A stretch of 64,000 nt of DNA from Rhodococcus sp. RD6.2 (GTDB lineage: Bacteria; Actinomycetota; Actinomycetes; Mycobacteriales; Mycobacteriaceae), in the NCBI RefSeq assembly GCF_001040705.1, contig NZ_CVQP01000001.1, positions 550,324 to 614,323 on the forward strand, written 5' to 3'. Position 1 is the stretch's first letter, and every line of letters starts with the position of its first letter. This document shows positions 18,077 to 25,968 of the stretch, in pieces. The notes beneath the pieces were generated by a model. The model saw nothing but the letters and a program-made list of their open reading frames with translations. It searched no databases and was not told where the DNA came from. The position numbers and the translations under genes are program-made.

Positions 18077-19081
18077 TCAGCGCAACGGTGGCGACTCGCT
18101 CAACGTGCGCTCGGTGACGAACCGCCGCGGATTCCCCGTCAGCGGATCGGTGAATTCCAGTTCCCGCGCGAGCAATTGGAGTGGGAGGCGGTGATCGTCG
18201 GGTGCCTCGGGCAGCAGGTCGGGATAGAGACGATCGCCGAGGATCCCGACGCCGAGTGCAGCCAGATGCACCCGCAACTGGTGCATCCGCCCGGTACGTG
18301 GACGCAGGACCGTGTGCACCACCTCGCGACCAGAGGCACTGATGCCCGTCCGATGAACCCCGATCACCGTCTCGGCGTTGGGTTCCCGGTCGTCGTCGAC
18401 TCCGACCCGGAACTTGCCGCGACGCGACACGATGTGGTTCCGGTAGACGACGGGCAGGGCGTGTCCGGCGAGGGTCGGTGCGGCCGGATCCCATCCGGGC
18501 GGTCGCGCCGACACCGCCTCGTAGACCTTCGTGACCGCTCGCTGCTCGAACAACGACTGGTAGGCGCCGCGCGTCTCGGGTCGGGCCGAGAACATCACGA
18601 CGCCCGCGGTCGCGCGGTCGAGTCGATGGATCGGCGTCAGTGCCGGATTGTCGAGCCGGACCCTCAACCGGACGAGCGCGGACTCGTGCAGGTATCGCCC
18701 GCCCGGGGTGGTCGGGAGGAAGTGCGGCTTGTCGACCACCACGAGGTCGTCGTCGGTGTGCAGGATCTGCTCCTGGAACGGAATCGGCTCTTCCGCAGGC
18801 AGGTCGCGGTAGTACCAGACGAAGGTGTGCGTGCCGAGCGCGGCGGTGGGATCGATCGGGTGACCGTCGGCGCCGACGACCTCGCCGGCCTCGAACCGCC
18901 GTCTCAGTTCGTCGGCCGCCAGGTGGTCGAACCTCTCGGCGACGTACTCGGCGATCGTCGCCCACGGCCCGGACGCCGGGACGCGGAGCCGCGTCGGTCC
19001 GACGCCGTTCCTGACGGGCAGCGGGGCGGGCATCGGCACGTACGCCATCATCTCACCGGCCGCTGGGTCGGCTGTCGTCAT
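18077..19081 (-). CDS. RluA-family 23S rRNA/tRNA pseudouridine synthase
   Basis: 334 aa. ATG at 19081 overlaps the stop of the upstream gene (ATGA). An S4-like N-terminal segment (residues 38-80) is followed by the catalytic domain: LVVVDKPHFLPTTPGG (113-128), then HRLDRATAG with catalytic Asp155, and TGRMHQLRVHLAALG near the end. These are the conserved RluA/RsuA superfamily motifs. It should convert specific uridines in RNA; the exact site cannot be told. Convergent with the FAD oxidoreductase gene; the 37-bp gap has no clear terminator. Confidence 0.92.
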   Translation of the reverse strand: MTTADPAAGEMMAYVPMPAPLPVRNGVGPTRLRVPASGPWATIAEYVAERFDHLAADELRRRFEAGEVVGADGHPIDPTAALGTHTFVWYYRDLPAEEPIPFQEQILHTDDDLVVVDKPHFLPTTPGGRYLHESALVRLRVRLDNPALTPIHRLDRATAGVVMFSARPETRGAYQSLFEQRAVTKVYEAVSARPPGWDPAAPTLAGHALPVVYRNHIVSRRGKFRVGVDDDREPNAETVIGVHRTGISASGREVVHTVLRPRTGRMHQLRVHLAALGVGILGDRLYPDLLPEAPDDHRLPLQLLARELEFTDPLTGNPRRFVTERTLSESPPLR

Positions 19082-19644
19082 AGGCGAGTGGGCGGAAGCG
19101 GTTCGATGTCGTACGGGCGGGACCCGGATGCGCCGACAGTCCGGGCACGCAGGAGGGGGAGCGCGTCGCGGAGGTTTCCGCCGAGCCGATGCAGTGAGTT
19201 GAACGACCGGGACTCCCAGACTGGGAATTCCCCGTCCGCGGTGCGTGCCGCCGTGTCCCAGAGCAATGCGTTGCCGTTCTCGCTCCATCCGAAGACGTGC
19301 AGGGAGTCGGTGAGTGACCAGTCGGCGTCGGGTTCCACCATCCAGTCGAACCCTTCGCTCCGGCCGTCCTGGAAGGTGGCCCGGAAATGCGACGTGAGGT
19401 TGCCTGCTCGGGCGTGCCAGCCGTCGGCGTACCCGGAACGGACGGGCGGGTAGACGAACCAGAGTCCGAAGGACCGCGCCCATCCGGCCTTCCTGACGAA
19501 CACGCGATACGAGTCGGGGAAGCCGCCGCCGTCGGGGAAGCGGTGGGAGTCCAGCGCGACGAAATCGATGTGTTCGAGGGTCGGTGGACCGTTCACGGTC
19601 AGTGCGTGGTCGCCCTCGGAGATCTCGAACTCGTTGTCGGCCAA
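19078..19644 (-). CDS. SUKH (SMI1/KNR4)-like protein, TTG start
   Basis: 188 aa. No ATG or GTG lies in frame between the previous gene's stop and the conserved part, so a TTG at 19644 (LADNEFEISEG), 4 bp after that stop, is the best start, probably by translational coupling. It has an alpha/beta pattern with FPDSYRVFVRKAGWARSFG and LLWDTAARTADGEFPVWESR, which resembles the SMI1/KNR4 (SUKH) fold used by many immunity proteins. No toxin gene is next to it. Assignment to SUKH is tentative. Confidence 0.6.
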   Translation of the reverse strand: MADNEFEISEGDHALTVNGPPTLEHIDFVALDSHRFPDGGGFPDSYRVFVRKAGWARSFGLWFVYPPVRSGYADGWHARAGNLTSHFRATFQDGRSEGFDWMVEPDADWSLTDSLHVFGWSENGNALLWDTAARTADGEFPVWESRSFNSLHRLGGNLRDALPLLRARTVGASGSRPYDIEPLPPTRL

Positions 19645-19648
19645 CGCC

Positions 19649-20086
19649 CTACGCCTCGACGGTGACGTCGACAACGGCACCGCTCTCGTCGAATCGGACC
19701 GCGGGCCAGTACCCGTCGGGGAAGTGCTGACCGCACGAGTCGTCGAGGTGCAGGACCACCTCGCGTCCGGGAAGAACCTCGACGGTGGCCAGGACGAGGT
19801 CGTCCGCGGCGTCGTCGAGTTCGGTCGGTTCCGGATCACCCTCGCCGAACCGTGTGACGACGGCGTCGGTGGCCCGCCTGTGCCAGGCAGCACGATCGGC
19901 GAAGAACGCGCCGAGCGCCGGGAGCAGTGCTGTCGCCTCGGCGGAATCCGTGGCGCGGAGCATGAGTTCGGGCTCGCCGTCCACGGTGAACCAGTCGTGG
20001 ACCAGCGTGTCGCCATCGGTGAGCACGGTGGTGGCCCGTGTGAAGACACCCCAGTCCGACGGTACGGGAAGAGAACTGTGAGGCAC
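19649..20086 (-). CDS. Conserved hypothetical protein, first gene of a three-gene operon
   Basis: 145 aa, no signal peptide or membrane segment. Acidic, with a C-terminal beta-rich stretch (VLHLDDSCGQHFPDGYWPAV). No family recognised with confidence. It is followed by the SUKH-like gene (TTG start 4 bp downstream) and the pseudouridine synthase gene (ATGA overlap). The tight coupling suggests that the three are made together. Repeat copy B lies upstream. Confidence 0.75.
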   Translation of the reverse strand: MPHSSLPVPSDWGVFTRATTVLTDGDTLVHDWFTVDGEPELMLRATDSAEATALLPALGAFFADRAAWHRRATDAVVTRFGEGDPEPTELDDAADDLVLATVEVLPGREVVLHLDDSCGQHFPDGYWPAVRFDESGAVVDVTVEA

Positions 20087-20132
20087 GGGGCCGAGCCTAT
20101 CGGTGAACTGCCGGACGGTGGGACCGACGACG

Positions 20133-20185
20133 AACGGGCGGTTCTCGGAACGAACGTCGAGTACGTGTCCCGGTCACCGCCCGCT
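20133..20185. repeat. Copy B of the 53-bp palindromic intergenic repeat
   Basis: Same orientation as 13963-14015 and 45/53 identical, starting AACGGGCGGTTCTCGGAACG. Its arms have diverged, so the stem is imperfect (GCGGGCGGT/ACCGCCCG core kept). It lies downstream of the GlsB-type gene and upstream of the gene at 20086, and probably acts as a terminator. Confidence 0.7.
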
Positions 20186-20198
20186 CGGTGCGATCGTG

Positions 20199-20465
20199 TC
20201 AGTCGGCCGAAACGGAGCGGCCCTTCCACCACATCCACGCCGCGGTGACGATGACCGCGCCCGCGATGGAGCCGATGATGCCGCTGGGGCGCAAGTCGAG
20301 GCCGTCCCCCGCGAGCAGACTGATCAGCAGACCGCCCACGAACGAGCCGCCGACGCCCGCCACGAACGCCAGGGTCCAGTCGACTCCGGACTTCGATCTG
20401 CCCAGGAGGAACTGGGCGCCGGCGCCGATGAGCAGTCCGAACAGGATCATCCCGATGATCAACAT
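20199..20465 (-). CDS. GlsB/YeaQ/YmgE family small membrane protein
   Basis: 88 aa from ATG at 20465 (MLIIGMILFGLLIGAGAQF). Three membrane helices separated by Gly-rich turns (GVGGSFVGGLLISLL) match the transglycosylase-associated GlsB/YeaQ/YmgE family, a stress-linked inner-membrane protein of unknown mechanism. TATACT at 20472-20477 on the minus strand is a possible -10 that would give a nearly leaderless mRNA; no good -35 was seen. Confidence 0.88.
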   Translation of the reverse strand: MLIIGMILFGLLIGAGAQFLLGRSKSGVDWTLAFVAGVGGSFVGGLLISLLAGDGLDLRPSGIIGSIAGAVIVTAAWMWWKGRSVSAD

Positions 20466-20521
20466 GGCGGGAGTATATGGCTCGGATACCGCCGGGGCCG
20501 GTTGTCGTGAAGTCGGGCGTG

Positions 20522-21301
20522 CTATCCGTGTCGCGCCACGTCCTCGCACAGGATGCTCGGCCAGCGGGTGAGATCCGCGGGCGTGTGCGCCACCGCGAGG
20601 GTGGCCTTCGGCATCAGGGCGACCAGTTCCTCGGCGGTGGACACGGGATGGCCGGGGTCGTCGATCCAGGCCAGCACCGTGGTCGGCACGTCGATCGCGG
20701 CGATCGCGTCCGGTGCGGGCAGGTCGCTGAGGGCGGCCCCTCGGAACAGGGACGGAAGCAGGCGTTCGGTGACGTCCGGCCCGGTCTCGGGCGTCCCCAC
20801 GGTCGCCGGCGGCCGCGGGGCGGCGAGGTCGGCCACGAGGAACGCGTCCAGCCCCTGCTCCTCGATCAGAGTGGCATTGCGCCGGTAGATCTCGGCCTTG
20901 GCGACGCGGGTCTCCCAGGCGGTCGCAGGCACCAGCAGAGTGAGGCCGACGAACCGGTCCGGATCACGCACGGCCGCGTGCAGCAGGGTCCCTGTCCCCA
21001 TCGACGGGCCGACGCCGTGGACCTGCTCACCGGGAAACCAGTGGTCGAGCAGCCGCAGCAGGTCGTCGGCCAGTACCGGCCAGCGGTAGTCCTCGGGGAC
21101 TGCGCGTCCCGTCGAATGGCCGTGCCCGCGCGCGTCGTAGCGCAGCAGCCGGGTGCCGTTGAGTCCGCGTCCGAGATCGAGGTCCATCAGGCGGTCGCGG
21201 TGGCGGCTGGAGGTGAGGCCGTGGAGTTGGACGACCGGGTGGCCGCCCTCGTCGCTCAACTCCACGTCGAGCTCGGCACCCGGAACACTGAAGGTGGGCA
21301 C
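20522..21301 (-). CDS. Alpha/beta hydrolase
   Basis: 259 aa, GTG start at 21301 with AGGAGGT just upstream. Conserved elements: VVQLHGLTSSR oxyanion loop (23-33), LLRYDARGHGHS (52-63), nucleophile elbow GVGPSMGTG with Ser100, and late DDPGHPV acid loop. The C-terminal His of the triad is not obvious (HTPADL is the best candidate). Esterase or lactonase-like activity is expected; substrate unknown. Its leader holds an 18-bp tandem repeat (21317-21352). Divergent from the acyltransferase-GNAT fusion gene. Confidence 0.85.
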   Translation of the reverse strand: MPTFSVPGAELDVELSDEGGHPVVQLHGLTSSRHRDRLMDLDLGRGLNGTRLLRYDARGHGHSTGRAVPEDYRWPVLADDLLRLLDHWFPGEQVHGVGPSMGTGTLLHAAVRDPDRFVGLTLLVPATAWETRVAKAEIYRRNATLIEEQGLDAFLVADLAAPRPPATVGTPETGPDVTERLLPSLFRGAALSDLPAPDAIAAIDVPTTVLAWIDDPGHPVSTAEELVALMPKATLAVAHTPADLTRWPSILCEDVARHG

Positions 21302-21316
21302 GGTACCTCCTGGTTT

Positions 21317-21352
21317 GCTCGTGAAAGCGGGGTGGCTCGTGAAAGCGGGGTG
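21317..21352. repeat. 18-bp direct repeat (2 copies plus a partial third) in the divergent promoter region
   Basis: GCTCGTGAAAGCGGGGTG occurs twice in tandem (21317-21334, 21335-21352), followed by a degenerate third copy (ACTCGTGGAAAGC, 21353-21365). It lies between the hydrolase GTG and the fusion gene ATG, only 16 bp upstream of the hydrolase start. Confidence 0.85.
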
Positions 21353-21380
21353 ACTCGTGGAAAGCGCCTAGGATAGCGCC

Positions 21381-23147
21381 ATGCGGCTGACCAACGTCGC
21401 GCACCTGCGCCTGCCGTTCGGCCGACTGCTGGGCTACGACGTGACCGTCGGAGCGCCGGGCCGATCGCTCCCTGTCTCGTTCGACCAACGACGTCACGTC
21501 GGAGCCGGAGACCGTGCCGGCTCTTGGATGGCGTTGTCGTTCAGGCTTTCCCGATCGGTACCACTCGACGAGCTCGCGGCCGCATGGCTGGCGGTGATCG
21601 CGCGCCACGGCACGCTGAGATCGGTGTTCGTGCCGGGCGAAGACGGTGAGCCGCGGCTGCACGAGGTCGAGATCCTCCCCGGGCAGTGGGTCCTGCACTC
21701 GATCGCCCCCGGGCAGGCCGTCAACGACGCGCTGCGTGAGGTGCTCGACCGCGCGTGCTCGCCGTACAGCAGTCCCTCGTATCGACTGTGCGTGCTCGAG
21801 ACCGCAGTGGGGCCGACGGTGGTTGTCGCCGCGGACCATTCGCACGTCGACATGTGGTCGATGCTGGTGATCGCACGCGACCTGCTGACCGCACTGGCGG
21901 AGGTGCAGGACGGTCGAGCGCCGTCGTTGCCGCCCACGCCCGCCTTCGCCGAGCACACCCGTGCGCTGCGGGACCGACCGGCGGCGCCCCCCGAGGTGCA
22001 CCGCCGCTGGGCCGAGGTGCTGGCGGCGAGTGGCGACGTGATGCCGCGGTTCCCGCTGCCGCTCGGCCCGGCGACGTTGCAGCAGGAGCGGGTCGAGGTG
22101 CGCGACGTTCTCGACGTCGACGACACCGCCGCGTTCTCCGCTCAGGCCCGTGAGGAGGGGGTCTCGACCCTTGCGCTGGTGGTGGCCGCGATGACCGAGG
22201 TGACGCGATCGCTCGCGGACGCCCCGCTGCGCGCGGTGTTTCCGGTGCACAGCCGGTATGACTCCACCTGGCACGACTCGGTCGGCTGGTTCATCACCAA
22301 CTCGGTGTTGGAGTCGACCGACTCCGATCCCCGGGCCAGCGCGGAGGCGGTGAAGGAGGCCGTCCGAATGGGGTCCTGGCCGTTGGAGGACCTCCTCCGT
22401 CCGTGGGGTGGGATGCCCGAGGTTCCGGGGATGTTCGCGATCTCGTGGCTGGACCTGCGCAGGTTGCCGGTGCGGGTCGATGCGACCGGTCTCGAGGCGC
22501 AGTACGTCGGCGCGTCGATCCGGACCGACGGCGTGATGCTCTGGTTCATTCTCGACGAGTTCGGCCTGCACCTGCGGTGTCGCTATCCCGACACCCCCGA
22601 GGCCCGGCGGCACGTCGGTGGCTGGCTGGACACGCTCATCTTCCACCTGCGCTCGCGGGCAAGGGAATCCGTCGGTGGAAGGCTCCGGCTCGGTGACCGG
22701 ACCTATCGGGTGCAGCGCGCCGGACGGAACGATGTCCCGGCGCTTGTCGAACTGCTGTCCGACGACGAGATCAGCCGCCCACGCGAGGGAGCGGAGCTCG
22801 CCCGGTACGAGGAGGCGTTCGACGCCATCGGCCGCGACTCGTCGCACTACCTGGCGGTGGTGCGTGACGAGGACGACCGGGTCGTCGGCACCATGCAGCT
22901 GACCATCCTCCCCGGACTGTCTCGGGGCGGAACCACTCGACTGCAGGTCGAGGGGGTCCGGGTTCTGGCCTCCGAGCGCTCCCGCGGTATCGGAACCGCG
23001 ATGCTCGAGTGGGCGCACGAGCACGGTCGGCACCGCGGTGCGACCCTCGCGCAGGTCACGACCGATCGGGAGCGCGAGCGGGCGCACACGTTCTATGCGC
23101 GGCTCGGGTACGGCAACAGTCACATCGGACTCAAGCGGACTCTCTGA
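21381..23147 (+). CDS. Fusion of a condensation/PapA-type acyltransferase domain and a GNAT acetyltransferase
   Basis: 588 aa. Residues 1-425 look like an NRPS-condensation/PapA superfamily domain: the HxxxD motif is AADHSHVDMWS (His153, Asp157; Met replaces the usual Gly), followed by FAEHTRALRD and a mid-domain PVHSRYDSTWHDSVGWFITN. Residues 430-588 are a GNAT domain: VRVLASERSRGIGTAML (acetyl-CoA loop) and AHTFYARLGYGN. No carrier protein, adenylation domain or NRPS cluster is nearby. Acyl transfer plus N-acetylation on one scaffold is the plain reading; substrates are unknown. Confidence 0.8.
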   Translation: MRLTNVAHLRLPFGRLLGYDVTVGAPGRSLPVSFDQRRHVGAGDRAGSWMALSFRLSRSVPLDELAAAWLAVIARHGTLRSVFVPGEDGEPRLHEVEILPGQWVLHSIAPGQAVNDALREVLDRACSPYSSPSYRLCVLETAVGPTVVVAADHSHVDMWSMLVIARDLLTALAEVQDGRAPSLPPTPAFAEHTRALRDRPAAPPEVHRRWAEVLAASGDVMPRFPLPLGPATLQQERVEVRDVLDVDDTAAFSAQAREEGVSTLALVVAAMTEVTRSLADAPLRAVFPVHSRYDSTWHDSVGWFITNSVLESTDSDPRASAEAVKEAVRMGSWPLEDLLRPWGGMPEVPGMFAISWLDLRRLPVRVDATGLEAQYVGASIRTDGVMLWFILDEFGLHLRCRYPDTPEARRHVGGWLDTLIFHLRSRARESVGGRLRLGDRTYRVQRAGRNDVPALVELLSDDEISRPREGAELARYEEAFDAIGRDSSHYLAVVRDEDDRVVGTMQLTILPGLSRGGTTRLQVEGVRVLASERSRGIGTAMLEWAHEHGRHRGATLAQVTTDRERERAHTFYARLGYGNSHIGLKRTL

Positions 23148-23176
23148 CGCCGCCGACGGTCCTGCCGCAGTGCGGG

Positions 23177-23596
23177 CTACGGCACGAAGAACGTCGCGAG
23201 ACCGGGCGTGATCGGCCCCGGTGTCGCCGGATCGAGCAGGACGGCGACCTGCCCGGTTCCCGTGTGCACTGTCGCCGCGGCGGGGATGCCGTTGAGTCCG
23301 TCCGACAGACGGGCGGATCCTGAGGCCCCGGTCGACAGGTTCACCCAGCGGACCTGGGACGAGAGCAGGCAGCCCCATCCGCCGGGCTTGCCACCGGTGA
23401 TGGTCATGTCGCCCGGCTGGTCGCCGACCTCGGCGACGCAGCGCACCGACGGTGCGTCGAAACTTCCGTTGGGGTTGCTGAACGGTGCAGGATCGAGCTG
23501 AAACGGGATCGTCGTCGCTGCGGCGAGCCCTGTCGCGCACAGTCCGGAGAGGGTCAGTGTGGCCGCGCAGACACCGAGCTTGCCAACGAGTTTCAT
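23177..23596 (-). CDS. Small secreted protein of unknown function
   Basis: 139 aa with a clear Sec signal peptide (MKLVGKLGVCAATLTLSG, cleavage near AAATTIP). The mature part is about 110 residues, with two cysteines (VRCVAEVG and WGCLLSSQ) that could form one disulfide, and is beta-rich (QVAVLLDPATPGPI). GAGAGGAAT lies upstream of the ATG. No family recognised. Convergent with the acyltransferase-GNAT gene. Confidence 0.78.
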   Translation of the reverse strand: MKLVGKLGVCAATLTLSGLCATGLAAATTIPFQLDPAPFSNPNGSFDAPSVRCVAEVGDQPGDMTITGGKPGGWGCLLSSQVRWVNLSTGASGSARLSDGLNGIPAAATVHTGTGQVAVLLDPATPGPITPGLATFFVP

Positions 23597-23727
23597 CAGT
23601 GATTCCTCTCAGTGCGCCGAGTGAACCCCCATTGTGCACCGACGCAACGACGTGTTCGTCGCGTACGCCGGTGCTCGCTGGTCCGTGGGTGATCCGGCCG
23701 AATCCCACAGACACACCGGGGCTGCCG

Positions 23728-24195
23728 CTACGCGTCGAGCTTGCCCAGCCGCAGGACCTCGCGGTTGCCCGTGCACCAGCGCTGGACCGCACGCACCGCG
23801 CTGATACGCCAGCCGTCCTCGCAGCGCTGTAGACGCATGTCGTACTGGCCACCGGAGGTCCACATCGGCCCTCCGGAGCTGTTGGGCTTCACATGGAATG
23901 CCACCACCTGGGAGATGCACCCGGCCTGGTCGCCGGAGCCGCTCACGAGATGCCCGGACACCAGATGCTGCGTTGCGTCCAGGTTCCCGAGCAGCCGCTC
24001 GGCGTTCTTGACGTAGACCGCACGCGGTGTGTCGGTCGGCGGGCCGCCGAAGAGGTCGCCGTAGTCGAGGGTGATGGTCTCAGTGAACACCGTGTGGAGG
24101 TCAGCCCACCTGCGTTCGTCGATGTAGTAGGTCATCTTGGTGCAGGTCTCGACGATCGCCGCGCGATCGTCGGCATCGAAACGCTCCTGGCTCAT
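23728..24195 (-). CDS. SnoaL/NTF2-like small protein, last gene of the leftward catabolic operon
   Basis: 155 aa. RAAIVETCTKMTYYIDERRW at the start, then LHTVFTETITLDYGDLFGG, and a closing W-R-I-S-A-V strand match the NTF2-like cone fold (SnoaL_4 type). Such proteins act as isomerases, dehydratases or ring-hydroxylating dioxygenase beta-subunit relatives. The gene starts directly after the stop of the AMACR-type gene with no gap, so it belongs to the 29275-23728 operon. Substrate unknown. Confidence 0.82.
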   Translation of the reverse strand: MSQERFDADDRAAIVETCTKMTYYIDERRWADLHTVFTETITLDYGDLFGGPPTDTPRAVYVKNAERLLGNLDATQHLVSGHLVSGSGDQAGCISQVVAFHVKPNSSGGPMWTSGGQYDMRLQRCEDGWRISAVRAVQRWCTGNREVLRLGKLDA

Positions 24196-25344
24196 TCACT
24201 GACTCCTTCGTGTGCTGGTGATTTGCGGACCTTCGCCGGCTGCCCCGGTGGCGAGCAGGCCGTCGATCTCCACGGCGTCGAGGCCCCATTCGGCCAGAAC
24301 TGCGCGCGTATTCGTACCGGGGGCGACGCCCGGTGCTGGGGTGTGGGGAGGCGTGCGCGAAAACCTGGGGGCCGGCGCAGGTTGGACGACACCGCCGATC
24401 TCGACGAAGACGTCCCGTGCGAGGTTTGCCGGATGCCTGGTCGCCTCCGTCGGTGTGAGCACCGGGGCGAAGCATGCATCGGTACCTTCGAGCAGCGCGC
24501 ACCATTCCTGCTGGGTACGGCTGGCGAACAACTCGGTGAACACGGAACGAGTGGATTCCTCGTCGGTGCGGTTGACGTCGACGCCCAGACGGGTGCACAG
24601 ATCGTCGAAGAACCGAGATTCGAGGGCACCGATCGTCACGAAGCGATGGTCGGCGGTCTCGTACACGTCGTAATAGCCGGCGCCACCGTCGAGGACGTTG
24701 TCACCTCGCTCCTCGGACCACTCCCCGGAGTTGATGAGTTCGTGCATGGCGGTGGTGAGCAGCGCTGCTCCGTCCACGATGGCGGCATCGACCACCTGGC
24801 CCCGCCCGGACGACTTCGCCTCCAGCAGCGCACTGACCACACCGAGGGCGAGCAGCATTCCGCCACCGGCGAAGTCGCCGACCACGTTGCCCGGTGGGAC
24901 GGGGCGATCGCGTGGACCGATGCCGTGCAGGGCGCCGGCCAGTGCGATGTAGTTGATGTCGTGACCGGCGGTCTGGGCCAACGGACCGTCCTGGCCCCAG
25001 CCGGTCATTCGCCCGTAGACCAGTCGCGGGTTGCGTTCCCGGCAGGGCCCGGGACCGATGCCGAGGCGTTCGGCAACACCGGGGCGGAAGCCCTCGATCA
25101 GCGCATCCGCGCTCTCGCAGAGGCGTAGGAGGGTGGCCACGCCTGCGGGATCCTTGAGGTCGAGGGCCACCGAGCGGCGGCCTCTGGCGACCGGCTCGTG
25201 TTCGACGAGCGTTTCGCCGCGAGGTGCGATGCGGTCGACGCGAACGACGTCCGCACCGAGATCGGAGAGCAGCATGCCGGCGAAAGGCAAGGGACCCATG
25301 CCCTGGATTTCCAGCACTCGAAGTCCGGCCAGCGGTCCGCTCAT
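24196..25344 (-). CDS. CaiB/BaiF family protein, alpha-methylacyl-CoA racemase (AMACR) type
   Basis: 382 aa. N-terminal GLRVLEIQGMGPLPFAGMLL and SDLGADVVRVDR are the CoA-binding start of the CaiB/BaiF family. GHDINYIALAG places His128, and VVGDFAGGGML places Asp157; these match the catalytic His126/Asp156 pair of mycobacterial AMACR, so racemisation of 2-methyl-branched acyl-CoAs is more likely than CoA transfer. It overlaps the FMN reductase gene by ATGA. Side-chain processing of a branched or steroid-like acyl-CoA would fit the acyl-CoA dehydrogenases upstream. Confidence 0.85.
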   Translation of the reverse strand: MSGPLAGLRVLEIQGMGPLPFAGMLLSDLGADVVRVDRIAPRGETLVEHEPVARGRRSVALDLKDPAGVATLLRLCESADALIEGFRPGVAERLGIGPGPCRERNPRLVYGRMTGWGQDGPLAQTAGHDINYIALAGALHGIGPRDRPVPPGNVVGDFAGGGMLLALGVVSALLEAKSSGRGQVVDAAIVDGAALLTTAMHELINSGEWSEERGDNVLDGGAGYYDVYETADHRFVTIGALESRFFDDLCTRLGVDVNRTDEESTRSVFTELFASRTQQEWCALLEGTDACFAPVLTPTEATRHPANLARDVFVEIGGVVQPAPAPRFSRTPPHTPAPGVAPGTNTRAVLAEWGLDAVEIDGLLATGAAGEGPQITSTRRSQ

Positions 25345-25955
25345 CGTGTTCCGACCCGTTCGGTGGACCGCTGGTCCGTCGCACCCACGGTGCGCGCCAG
25401 CATCACCAGGTTGTCCAGCAGGCGGCCGATGAGTTTGGTGGCGCCGGGATCGATGAGCACCCCGTCCTCGAAGCGGGTGTGCGCGCGGGTGACGAAGACC
25501 TCCGGAGTGTTCACCACGTGGGACTGTGTGGAGACGAAGGACTGGCGCAGCTGGGATTGCGCGCGCGCCGTACCCAGGATGCTCGGCGACGCGCCCACGA
25601 GGGCCACCGGTTTGCCCTCGAGCCCCGAGTTTCCCGGCGGCATCGAGATCCAGTCGAGTGCGTTCTTGAGCACTCCGGGGACACCGTAGTTGTACTCCGG
25701 GGTTGCGATGACGAGAGCGTCCGCCGCGCGAACTTCGGCCTGGAGTTCTGCCACGGCGTCGGGTGTGCTGATGCGGGCCTGGTCCTCGTTGAACAACGGG
25801 ATCTCCGCGAACCGCGGGAACTGACGGATCTCCAGTTCATCCGGGCTCAGCCGGATGACGTTGTCCAGCAACAACTGATTGTAGGAATCTGCCCGCAGGC
25901 TGCCCACGATGGCAACTGCACGGAGCCTTCGGGGAATGGTCACATCGCTGGTCAT
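25341..25955 (-). CDS. NADPH-dependent FMN reductase
   Basis: 204 aa flavodoxin-like fold: phosphate loop VGSLRADSYNQLL (17-29), ATPEYNYGVPGVLKNALDW (flavin isoalloxazine loop) and a C-terminal helix. It provides reduced FMN to partner monooxygenases or reduces quinones. It is paralogous to the protein at 47458-48033, sharing GSLRADS, IATPEYN and GVLKNALDW. It overlaps the AMACR-type gene downstream by ATGA. No obvious two-component flavin monooxygenase sits in the operon; the LLM protein upstream is the nearest flavin-type enzyme. Confidence 0.9.
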   Translation of the reverse strand: MTSDVTIPRRLRAVAIVGSLRADSYNQLLLDNVIRLSPDELEIRQFPRFAEIPLFNEDQARISTPDAVAELQAEVRAADALVIATPEYNYGVPGVLKNALDWISMPPGNSGLEGKPVALVGASPSILGTARAQSQLRQSFVSTQSHVVNTPEVFVTRAHTRFEDGVLIDPGATKLIGRLLDNLVMLARTVGATDQRSTERVGTR

Positions 25956-25968
25956 TGTCTAGGGCCCC

